Of a DNA stretch of 64,000 bases, positions 56,923 through 64,000 are shown in pieces; within the stretch, counting starts at the first letter, position 1, and each line of letters starts with the position of its first letter. The translations under genes and the position numbers were made by a program. This DNA comes from Desulfobacterales bacterium (lineage in GTDB: Bacteria > Desulfobacterota > Desulfobacteria > Desulfobacterales > JAQWFD01): NCBI GenBank assembly GCA_028704555.1, contig JAQWFD010000004.1, positions 62,001 through 126,000 of the forward strand, written 5' to 3'. A model generated the notes under the pieces. The model had not been told where the DNA came from. It did no database searches and saw nothing but the letters and a program-made list of their open reading frames with translations.

Positions 56923-57819
56923 TTATTCCGTCCCGACAAAAAAGGGTCTGAATGTATTTTCCTCCCGTTTCAGGGCGTTGTCAATGGTCTGCAGCATCCG
57001 GCATTTATCATCCGGAAGCCGTCCTTCGATATGAATGTAATTGGTATAATGATCACTGGCCAGCCAGGAAGCGACCTGAAGGTCGGTGACCAGCGTTCTC
57101 GTTTCCAGAAGAACGCCATGGGGGCCGAGCATATGAAAAGAACCTGCTTCAACTTCTTTCAACAGAGGCGTATTGATCTTGGGGACGAACGTTCTCAGCC
57201 GGATAAAATCCGGAGAAATTTCGTTCAGAACTTTCACCGTTTCCCGTGCATGGGATTCGCTTCGCACCCGGCCCCCGATGCCCAGCATCACATAGAGACT
57301 CAGTTCAATACCGGCTTCCATGGTCCATCGACCGGCCTCGATCTGCTGGCGGCTGCAAGTCCCCTTCCGGATGTGGGCGAGAACGACATCATCCCCGGAT
57401 TCCAGTCCGACATGTATCCGGGACAATCCGGCTTCAGCCAGCCGTTTCAGGTCTTCCGGCCCCTTCTGGTGAATATACCGGGAAGAGCCGTATACGGTGA
57501 TCCGTTCCAGATCCGGAAACACCTGTCGGGCAAACCGGCAGATCTCGCTCAGATCATCGGTCTTCATCGCAATGGTGTTGCCGGCCGGAAAAAACAACGT
57601 CCGGATACCGGAGCCGTACACCCGTCGTGCATCGAGAATATCCTCCCGGATATCAGAGACACTCCGGATTTTGAACCGGGGCCCGTTTCGGTATACCATA
57701 CAAAACGTACACTGGTTATGCGGGCAACCAACCGTCGCCTGAATCAGCAGTGAATCCGCCTCGCTGGGAGGACGATAAATGGGACCTTCGTAGCGCATGG
57801 TGACCAAACAATACTCCAT
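56923..57819 (-). CDS. radical SAM protein with CX4CX2C cluster motif
   Basis: The 298-residue radical SAM enzyme has its Fe-S cluster motif as GCPHNQCTFCMVY, with four residues between the first two cysteines instead of three. It also has LFFPAGNTIAMKT, YGSSRYIHQKGPEDLKRL and HVGLESGDD of the Elp3-like SAM fold. The usual N-terminus YRPPSEADSLL suggests that the ATG at 57798 (MRYEGPIYRPP) may be the true start. The substrate is unknown. It is 42 bp from the dehydrogenase gene, on the same strand. Confidence 0.85.
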   Translation of the reverse strand: MEYCLVTMRYEGPIYRPPSEADSLLIQATVGCPHNQCTFCMVYRNGPRFKIRSVSDIREDILDARRVYGSGIRTLFFPAGNTIAMKTDDLSEICRFARQVFPDLERITVYGSSRYIHQKGPEDLKRLAEAGLSRIHVGLESGDDVVLAHIRKGTCSRQQIEAGRWTMEAGIELSLYVMLGIGGRVRSESHARETVKVLNEISPDFIRLRTFVPKINTPLLKEVEAGSFHMLGPHGVLLETRTLVTDLQVASWLASDHYTNYIHIEGRLPDDKCRMLQTIDNALKREENTFRPFFVGTE

Positions 57820-57840
57820 AGACTGTTTCTGAAAAAAAAC

Positions 57841-59505
57841 CTATTTCATTCCGGCTGCCGCCTGAGCGATATTGTGTGCATGAGACCGGATACTCTGCAG
57901 CGCCGTCAGTACATCATTAAACAACAGGCCGGTTAACACATCGCATTCCTTGTTGTTGAGCCTCTGAATATGTTCATTCCTGAATCGTTTAATCATCTTC
58001 TGGATGGATTTGCCCTTTGAGTCCACCTCATGCAGCAGGGTTGTCTTGATTTCGATCCGCTTGGGAACACACAATTCAAGATATTCTCTCAACGATTTAT
58101 AACTTTCAATTATATTCGCGTAAGCTTCACTGGAAAATTGTAAACCGGATTCACGCTTTCGAATATTGTATTTGGTCAGCAGTTCACAATAATCGGCAAC
58201 GGTTTCATACTCATCCACAATTCGGAGATACCGCCGGATATCCTCGGAAACATCGCCCCCGGGCGAACTTTGCAGCAGCTCGGCGAGAAAATGAGACACT
58301 TCCGCCTGAAGGGTATCGATAATATTTTCATATTTAAACAGACGTTCCTCCAGATCATGATCATTTTTCTGTCCGGTCAGCAGGATCTCGCTCCAGTTGA
58401 GCATATCCATGACCATGGATGCCATCTTTTCAACTTCTTTTTTTGCCTGTTCCATGGCAATCGGAGGGGTGGATATGAACCCGTAGTCGATATATTCAAG
58501 GTGCTTTTCCGCCGTCCCCTTCTCACCCGGCACCAGCCATATTGCGAGCCTGACGAGCCAGCCGGCACAGGGAGCCAATAGTATCGTATTAAAAATATTG
58601 AAAATCGAATGGCCGGCCGCAATATGCGCGGCGATGTACGGCTTGGTACCGTCAGGGCCTACAAAATCCATGGCCCCCGGAACTGCCCAATCCACAATTT
58701 TAATAAACCACGGGAACAGCAGGATAACGTAGACAACGCCAATTACATTAAACAGGGCATTGAAATGCGCTGCTCTTCTGGCATTAAAATTTGTTCCTAT
58801 GGATGCCAGCTCCATCGTAATCGTCGTTCCGATATTTTCTCCGAGAACCATTGCCGCCGCCGCAGGGTATGTTAGCAGCCCCTGATTGGCAAGCGCGATG
58901 GTAATTCCTACCGTCGCAGAACTTGACTGGATAACGACGGTCAACACTAAACCTGCAAACACACATTTTACGATCTGCCAGATTGTATCCGCATTAAACT
59001 GCGCAAAAAACGGAAGAAATTGCGGATCGGCCCGAAGCGGATAAAACGCCGTTTCCATCAGTTTGAGGCCAAAGAACAGCATGCCGAAACCAAGCACAAT
59101 CTGTCCGAAATTTCTGACTTTCTTGTTTTTTGAAAACAGATAAAAGCCCACACCGATGCCGAGTATCGGAAGGGCAAATCGGGTAATTTTAATAACGATA
59201 ATCCAAGAGGTTATCGTTGTGCCGATGTTGGCCCCCATCACAATACCGACCGCCTGGGACAGTTCCATCAGGCCTGCATTGATGAAGCCCACGACCATTA
59301 CCGTGGTGGCTGAACTCGACTGGATAATGGCCGTGACACTCAAACCGACCATGACCCCCATCACCCGGTTATGGGTTAATAAGGCAAAAAATTTTTTAAT
59401 GCGATTTCCGGCAACCAGCTGAAGGCCGGAAGACATGGTCTTCATTCCATATAAAAATATACCCAGCCCGCCGATAAGATTAAATATGACCGATACCCAA
59501 TTCAT
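57841..59505 (-). CDS. Na+/phosphate cotransporter family protein (NptA/YjbB-like)
   Basis: The 554-residue membrane protein has the family's inverted Na/Pi-cotransporter repeats, each with a QSSSATT/QSSSATV signature (~residues 60 and ~195). About eight hydrophobic segments run from ~5 to ~340. The C-terminal ~200 residues are a PhoU-like helical domain (SEDIRRYLRIVDEYETVADYCE), likely for regulation by phosphate status. It starts three bases after the pseudouridine synthase gene stops, so the two are co-transcribed. Confidence 0.9.
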   Translation of the reverse strand: MNWVSVIFNLIGGLGIFLYGMKTMSSGLQLVAGNRIKKFFALLTHNRVMGVMVGLSVTAIIQSSSATTVMVVGFINAGLMELSQAVGIVMGANIGTTITSWIIVIKITRFALPILGIGVGFYLFSKNKKVRNFGQIVLGFGMLFFGLKLMETAFYPLRADPQFLPFFAQFNADTIWQIVKCVFAGLVLTVVIQSSSATVGITIALANQGLLTYPAAAAMVLGENIGTTITMELASIGTNFNARRAAHFNALFNVIGVVYVILLFPWFIKIVDWAVPGAMDFVGPDGTKPYIAAHIAAGHSIFNIFNTILLAPCAGWLVRLAIWLVPGEKGTAEKHLEYIDYGFISTPPIAMEQAKKEVEKMASMVMDMLNWSEILLTGQKNDHDLEERLFKYENIIDTLQAEVSHFLAELLQSSPGGDVSEDIRRYLRIVDEYETVADYCELLTKYNIRKRESGLQFSSEAYANIIESYKSLREYLELCVPKRIEIKTTLLHEVDSKGKSIQKMIKRFRNEHIQRLNNKECDVLTGLLFNDVLTALQSIRSHAHNIAQAAAGMK

Positions 59506-59508
59506 AAG

Positions 59509-60231
59509 CTATACTTTATCATTTTTTGCGGCATTCATAGAAATTGATCGAATCAACTCTTTTCTTTCCGTATCCGTCAGATATCGCCAGGCACCTTCGG
59601 CAAGCCCCCCCAACCGGATATGCGCAATGCGAATCCGTTTTAACTGCGTCACCTTGTTTCCGATTTTTCCGACCATCCGCCGAATCTGACGATTCCTGCC
59701 CTCTTTGAGCACAATCGTAAACCGATTTGAATCAATGCGCCGGACATCGGCGGCTCTGGTCTTTTTCCCCATTATGGACATGCCTTTTTTCAACTTCCCC
59801 AGCGCGCTGGCAGCAATAGGCATCGATACCGATACGTCATACTCTTTCTCGTGATCGAATGAAGGATGCGAGAGGCCATGATGAATCCTGCCATCATTGG
59901 TCAAGAGCAGCAGACCGGTGGAATCCTTGTCCAGCCGCCCGACAGGATAGAGCCTCCGGGCGATATCAACCAGATCGATGACCACTTTATCTCCCGGCTG
60001 AAGGCAGCTCGTGACATACCCTTTTGGCTTGTTCAACGCGATATAAACCAGTTCCTGATGGTACTCGACAGGATTGGCGTCAAATTCGACCCGATCCAGG
60101 TCCGGATCCACGCGGGTTCCAAGCTCGGTGACAATTTTGCCGTTTACGGTAACGCGTCCCTGCCGGATATGGACCTCAGCCTGACGCCTGGAACAGATCC
60201 CGGCCGCCGACAAAAATTTCTGAAGCCGCAT
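59509..60231 (-). CDS. RluB/RsuA-type pseudouridine synthase
   Basis: The ~240-residue protein modifies a uridine in rRNA. An N-terminal S4 RNA-binding domain (MRLQKFLSAAGICSRRQAEV) precedes the catalytic domain with the Asp in YPVGRLDKDSTGLLLLTNDG, and GRNRQIRRM near the C-terminus. RluB/E/F or RsuA specificity cannot be fixed by eye, though RluB is most likely. The ATG at 60229-60231 with GGGATT upstream is chosen. The frame extends 25 codons upstream over the argJ stop without domain support. It is followed directly by the Na/Pi transporter gene. Confidence 0.9.
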   Translation of the reverse strand: MRLQKFLSAAGICSRRQAEVHIRQGRVTVNGKIVTELGTRVDPDLDRVEFDANPVEYHQELVYIALNKPKGYVTSCLQPGDKVVIDLVDIARRLYPVGRLDKDSTGLLLLTNDGRIHHGLSHPSFDHEKEYDVSVSMPIAASALGKLKKGMSIMGKKTRAADVRRIDSNRFTIVLKEGRNRQIRRMVGKIGNKVTQLKRIRIAHIRLGGLAEGAWRYLTDTERKELIRSISMNAAKNDKV

Positions 60232-60286
60232 CAATCCCGTTGCACAACATTCTGATCCGGCTGATTCGGATCGATTTTCAATTGAA

Positions 60287-61477
60287 TCAGCTCCTGTAAT
60301 CGGCATTGATTTTCACATAATCCACCGAAAAATCGCAGGTAAATACGGTCGCCTGTCCTTTCCCGGAATTCAAATCCACGGTAACGGTAAACTCCGGTTT
60401 CCGGAGCACTCGAGTCGCCGGCTCTTCCGTAGCTTGTCCGCAACTCACCCCGTTTTGCGCCATCATTACGTCATCAAAATAGATATCAATGCGATCCGGC
60501 TCAACCGGAACACCGGCCCGGCCGACAGCGGCAATAATTCTGCCCCAATTGGCATCTTCACCAAAAAACGCTGTCTTGACCAGACTGGAATTGGCAACCG
60601 TTTCGGCAACACGCCTGGCATCCGCATCCGACAGCGCGCCCTTGGCCACAACCTCGATCAGCTTGGTTGCCCCCTCACCGTCTCTGACGATCATTTTAGC
60701 AAGCTCGAACAGAAGGTCATTGAGAACTTCCTGAAATAACCTTTCATGATCCGCAGTGAGAATCTCAGCCCCTGAACGGCCATTTGCCAGAAGCAGTACG
60801 GAATCGTTGGTGCTGGTATCGCCATCGATCGTAATCCGATTAAATGACTGGTCTACGGCAGGAGAAAGAACCCGTGCCAGCACATTGGAAGAAACTTTGA
60901 GATCCGTACAGACAAAACAAAGCATCGTGGCCATATCCGGCCGTATCATTCCGGCCCCCTTAGCCACTGCAACCACCGTAAACGGAACCCCGTCAATGTC
61001 GGCCTGTCGTGAAACGACTTTGGGAACCGTGTCCGTGGTCATTATGGCGGTTGCCAGATCCATGATGCCATCTTCTTTCAATGAACGGATCAGTTCGGGA
61101 GCGGCAGCCGCTATCTTTTCTACAGGTAACGGCTGCCCGATGACCCCGGTGGAGGCCACCAGCACCCGTTCATCTGAAATATTCAGTTCATCTGCTGCAC
61201 AGCGGGCCATGGCAATTGAATCTGCCATGGATCGACTGCCGGCACAACAATTGGCATTACCGCTGTTTACAATTACGGCCTGGGCGACACCCGACTTTAC
61301 CCGTTCTTTATCCAGAATAACCGGTGCGGCCCGGACTCTGTTTTTGGTAAACACCCCGGCCGCAGTTGCCTCAGTTTCAGAAAAAATAAGCCCGAGGTCG
61401 TTATGATTATTTTTTTTCAGACCCGCGGCAACCCCACTGAATTTAAAGCCTTTGCATTTGATAATATTATTTTTCAT
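60287..61477 (-). CDS. argJ: bifunctional glutamate N-acetyltransferase / N-acetylglutamate synthase
   Basis: ArgJ makes N-acetylglutamate and recycles the acetyl group from N-acetylornithine in arginine synthesis. The 396-residue precursor cleaves itself before the nucleophilic Thr, here in RPDMATMLCF (Thr ~residue 189). Other blocks are VNSGNANCCAG, VLVASTGVIG, KGAGMI and the end YVKINADYRS. It is the normal length. No other arg gene is near. It lies 55 bp upstream of the pseudouridine synthase, probably one transcript. Confidence 0.96.
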   Translation of the reverse strand: MKNNIIKCKGFKFSGVAAGLKKNNHNDLGLIFSETEATAAGVFTKNRVRAAPVILDKERVKSGVAQAVIVNSGNANCCAGSRSMADSIAMARCAADELNISDERVLVASTGVIGQPLPVEKIAAAAPELIRSLKEDGIMDLATAIMTTDTVPKVVSRQADIDGVPFTVVAVAKGAGMIRPDMATMLCFVCTDLKVSSNVLARVLSPAVDQSFNRITIDGDTSTNDSVLLLANGRSGAEILTADHERLFQEVLNDLLFELAKMIVRDGEGATKLIEVVAKGALSDADARRVAETVANSSLVKTAFFGEDANWGRIIAAVGRAGVPVEPDRIDIYFDDVMMAQNGVSCGQATEEPATRVLRKPEFTVTVDLNSGKGQATVFTCDFSVDYVKINADYRS

Positions 61478-61526
61478 CTTTCAATTTCTCTTCAGATACG
61501 TTAGCGTTAATAAGCACCCCGCCCCA

Positions 61527-62012
61527 TCAGGGCAGGGGTATCACCAAAACGGGAATCTTGCTTTTTCTGATCACCCGTTTTGAATTACTTCCCATCAGGG
61601 TTTCCTTAAAACCGCCATGGCCATGGGTTCCCATAATAATTAAATCACAGGCATTCTTTTCAGCCTCCAGGATAATCACATCAGAGGGTTTTCCTGTTTT
61701 AACGATAATTTCATCCGCCTGGAATGTGTGCTGTCCCATTTCTTCATTGGTTTCTTTACAGAAAGAAACCACCCGTTTTTCAAGCAGTTCAATGGTTTCA
61801 GAAGAAATCTCATTTTTCAGTGATTTCCATTTAGATTCTCCAAAATAGGGGGCTAACGAATTATCCAGACTTTCAGAAATTTCTTCAAGCACGTGCAGTA
61901 CTATCACTTTCGACCCGTAACATCCGGCAAGGCTCACCGAATAAGCAAGCGCAAATTTAGAATTATAGGACAAATCGTTGGCAAAAAGAATTTTCTTTAT
62001 TTTTGGAATCAT
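61527..62012 (-). CDS. universal stress protein, UspA family
   Basis: The 161-residue Usp starts KKILFANDLSYNSKFALAYS and ends with MGTHGHGGFKETLMGSNSKRVI, the G-x2-G-x9-G-S ATP-binding signature. The ATG has GGAGG six bases upstream. It is only distantly similar to the Usp at 38779-39204, so it is not a recent duplicate. It is 49 bp upstream of argJ on the same strand. Confidence 0.9.
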   Translation of the reverse strand: MIPKIKKILFANDLSYNSKFALAYSVSLAGCYGSKVIVLHVLEEISESLDNSLAPYFGESKWKSLKNEISSETIELLEKRVVSFCKETNEEMGQHTFQADEIIVKTGKPSDVIILEAEKNACDLIIMGTHGHGGFKETLMGSNSKRVIRKSKIPVLVIPLP

Positions 62013-62356
62013 AACATCCTCCGGCTTTAACTGAAAAACTATTTTTGGATAATCACTGATTCTGATTGGCTTGTTGCCGATTTCATTTGACAGAATACCG
62101 GCATAATGTCAATCCACATAACCATTTTATTCAGGCACAATAGACGCCCTTGATTATGGATCACTGCGATATTCCATGCTGAAACGATAACTTCCGGCCT
62201 CTTCGGCTTCTGTGCCGGGCCCGGAATTTATCCCCCGACATCCGAACCGCATTGCTGCGGTTACCATCATGAATCTTTTGAGCGCCGGAGTTGAATATAC
62301 TCGATATCACTGACGTAAATTTCCTGCAACCGGTATTGAAGGCCTGTACCAAATGG
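62013..62356. other. gene-free region left of MITE copy F
   Basis: It carries the minus-strand usp promoter region. Short frames on both strands lack ribosome-binding sites. I see no feature beyond MITE copy F to its right. Confidence 0.4.
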
Positions 62357-62508
62357 GGGCTTGATCATAACTGCGGCCATATTTTGCTGTGCGTATCCTC
62401 TGAGTCCCGCCCGTTGCCGGCGTACGACATGGCGCGATCCGGGGAAAAGATGCCGGCAATGGGCGGGACGGACCCCGTGACATGGTGGCCGCAGTTATGA
62501 TCAAGCCC
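62357..62508 (-). mobile_element. MITE-like palindromic element, copy F (short form)
   Basis: The 152-bp element is in B/C-like orientation with perfect 23-bp terminal inverted repeats. It keeps the GGCGCGATCCGGGGAAAAGATG half of the inner hairpin. Flanking octamers CCAAATGG and GAAAATGG match at 6 of 8 positions. It lies between usp and truA, whose leader (62509-62675) shows nothing else. Confidence 0.87.
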
Positions 62509-62675
62509 GAAAATGGCAATTGATCTACTCTGCAACTTATGATATTTTTTTGATTTTTACGTTACATTTATACCTCACGGCATCAGGCCTGCCGCCTTTC
62601 GGATGAACAGATGCAGCATTGTCGCTGTTCGGGCTGAAGAGACAAACCATTTTCCGAACCGGATTGATCCGAGTT

Positions 62676-63428
62676 ATGCGTCAAGAAACACCCAAAAATT
62701 TCAAACTCGTTATCGAATATGACGGAAGCGCTTACCATGGCTGGCAAAGACAAAAACATCATCCGACGGTTCAGGAAAAAATCGAAAAAGCCTTGCACAC
62801 CATGACCGGAGAGATCATCATATTAAACGGCTCCGGAAGAACAGATGCCGGTGTCCACGCACTGGGCCAGGTGGCAAATTTCAAGTGTCCCACTGCATTG
62901 ACGCCGCCGGTATTTCTAAAAGGACTAAACAGCCTCCTGCCCGATGATATCGTCATTACGTCATGTGAACAAACCGATATAAAATTTCATGCCCGATTTG
63001 ATGCAAAAAGCAAAACGTATCGTTACTGCATTTTGAATCGAGAAATCCCGTCTGCGGTGAATCGTCAATATGCATGGTTTGTCCGCAGGCATCTGAATGT
63101 GGATGAAATGAAAAAAGGCGCCGCTCATATGATTGGCACCCATGATTTCAAATCTTTTGAAAAAACCGGCAGCCCCAGGCCCCATACGATTCGAACCGTT
63201 ATGAAGGTTGACCTGATCATAAAAGATGACGCACATATTTTCATCGATGTGGAAGCGAACGGCTTTCTGAGATGCATGGTCCGGAATATGGTAGGAACGC
63301 TTGTATGTGTCGGAAGTGCGAAGCTCACGGCGGAAGATATCATCAGGATTATCAGGTCAAAAAACCGGAAACTGGCCGGTCCCACCGCTCCTGCACATGG
63401 ACTGTTTCTGAAACAGGTCTATTATTGA
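62676..63428 (+). CDS. truA: tRNA pseudouridine(38-40) synthase
   Basis: TruA modifies positions 38-40 of the tRNA anticodon stem-loop. From the ATG at 62676 the protein has 250 residues. It has YDGSAYHGWQRQ, the catalytic Asp in GSGRTDAGVHALGQ, HARFDAKSKTYRY and FLRCMVRNMVGTL. The frame is open 19 codons upstream without homology. It is convergent with the ClC gene. Confidence 0.95.
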   Translation: MRQETPKNFKLVIEYDGSAYHGWQRQKHHPTVQEKIEKALHTMTGEIIILNGSGRTDAGVHALGQVANFKCPTALTPPVFLKGLNSLLPDDIVITSCEQTDIKFHARFDAKSKTYRYCILNREIPSAVNRQYAWFVRRHLNVDEMKKGAAHMIGTHDFKSFEKTGSPRPHTIRTVMKVDLIIKDDAHIFIDVEANGFLRCMVRNMVGTLVCVGSAKLTAEDIIRIIRSKNRKLAGPTAPAHGLFLKQVYY

Positions 63429-63455
63429 TCCGTCGCGCAACCGTTCAACAGGCCG

Positions 63456-64000
63456 TCAGCTGGCGGTCCTGCTTTTCATCTCTTCGATCCGCTGATTATA
63501 AAATGTAATCACTTCCCTCCGGTTTAACATTCCGATCAGGACCGAATGATCATCCTCACTGACCACCGGAAGGCTGTCGATATTTTTTATCGTAAACTTT
63601 TTAAGTACTGAATTCAGATCCTCCGAAGGTGTCGTCACAATGATATCCGTAGTGGCGATGTCCTTCATGACCACAAGCTGCTCGATGCCCTGGGAAAACA
63701 GGACGCCCCGGATATCGGTGCTTGAAAAAATTCCGGTCAGCCGGTTGTGCTGGTTTACCACCGGAAAATAATGCTGCTTGGTTTTTGAAAAAAATATTCT
63801 GAATTCTGAAAACGACATACGCTCCGGGATCTGTTTCACATCCTTGAGCAGATGCATCAAATCCTTGACCCGTATCGTCTGGAGAATATCCACAAAAAAA
63901 TGCCCTGCGTGTGCCGGTGAGTCAATTTTATTTTTGACCTGTTTCGAATAGATCGTCCATTTCTGGGAAGCCAGATAACTGACCGAGCATACCAGCATGC
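63456..64000 (-). CDS. ClC-family chloride channel, C-terminal part (5' end beyond the window)
   Basis: The visible ~181 residues begin with the end of the last membrane segment (LVCSVSYLASQKWTIYSKQVKNK). Two CBS motifs follow (ERMSFSEFRIFFSKTKQHYFPVV and DIIVTTPSEDLNSVLKKF, then SLPVVSEDDHSVLIGML). This matches ClC channels or antiporters with a cytoplasmic CBS pair. The frame continues off the right edge, so the start is unseen. It could be another CBS-bearing transporter, but the junction sequence favours ClC. Confidence 0.75.
   Translation of the reverse strand, partial: MLVCSVSYLASQKWTIYSKQVKNKIDSPAHAGHFFVDILQTIRVKDLMHLLKDVKQIPERMSFSEFRIFFSKTKQHYFPVVNQHNRLTGIFSSTDIRGVLFSQGIEQLVVMKDIATTDIIVTTPSEDLNSVLKKFTIKNIDSLPVVSEDDHSVLIGMLNRREVITFYNQRIEEMKSRTAS

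Overview
The window is a stretch of chromosome from a Gram-negative, probably anaerobic bacterium. The most likely group is Desulfobacterota (deltaproteobacteria, Desulfobacterales-like). That is inferred from family features rather than a marker gene: a PurS-PurL fused FGAM synthase, an adenylate kinase with a GPNGSGKGT P-loop, a ribosome hibernation factor fused to a cold-shock domain, a NifA-like sigma-54 activator, and a PPDK_N protein with a RecA/KaiC-like N-terminus. No rRNA is present. There is one tRNA (Arg, CCG).

Region 1 (1-13.3 kb, minus strand) is a core translation and envelope block. Reading right to left it runs coaE, then rho-rpmE-prfA-prmC, then rpsB-tsf-pyrH-frr-uppS-cdsA-dxr-rseP, then a purL cut by the left edge. 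These genes cover termination, ribosome assembly, EF-Ts, ribosome recycling, and the isoprenoid and phospholipid precursors for the envelope. Region 2 (13.4-17.6 kb, plus strand) holds cca, adk, rpsU, folC and tRNA-Arg. Region 3 (18.3-28.1 kb) holds an MCE-type lipoprotein and the minus-strand genes nadE, hisF, hisH, a 1265-residue GlmS-like protein and pyrG, most of which use glutamine as nitrogen donor.

Region 4 (28.5-41.1 kb) is regulatory and stress-related: NifA-like activator, KaiC/PPDK_N fusion, aspS, CBS-ACT protein, DUF2914 protein, J-domain protein, UspA, HPF-cold-shock fusion and DksA/TraR-BON fusion. Region 5 (42-54.3 kb) holds gspA-gspB-like genes, an HD-domain protein, dinB, ihfA, a tandem-ACT protein, a Cys/Met-rich exported protein, a CI-like repressor with a small membrane protein, an orphan PAS histidine kinase and cspA. 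Region 6 (54.8-64 kb) holds a YkgJ-type protein, a nucleotide-sugar dehydrogenase, a radical SAM protein, a Na/Pi transporter, an RluB-type pseudouridine synthase, argJ, a second UspA, truA and the C-terminal end of a ClC channel.

The most striking content is non-coding. Six intergenic copies of a palindromic element (146-254 bp) share perfect or near-perfect 23-bp terminal inverted repeats. Four are flanked by exact 8-bp direct repeats and the other two by 6/8 matches, so this is a MITE-like family that has moved. A long form carries a nested internal hairpin. Short forms have lost one or the other half of that hairpin. Two diverged relatives, a second ~200-bp structured repeat pair, and a ~66-bp hairpin repeat shared by the upstream regions of the nifA-like gene and ihfA are also present. 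A CI-like repressor and a small membrane protein each have a TGTTTAT-type operator upstream.
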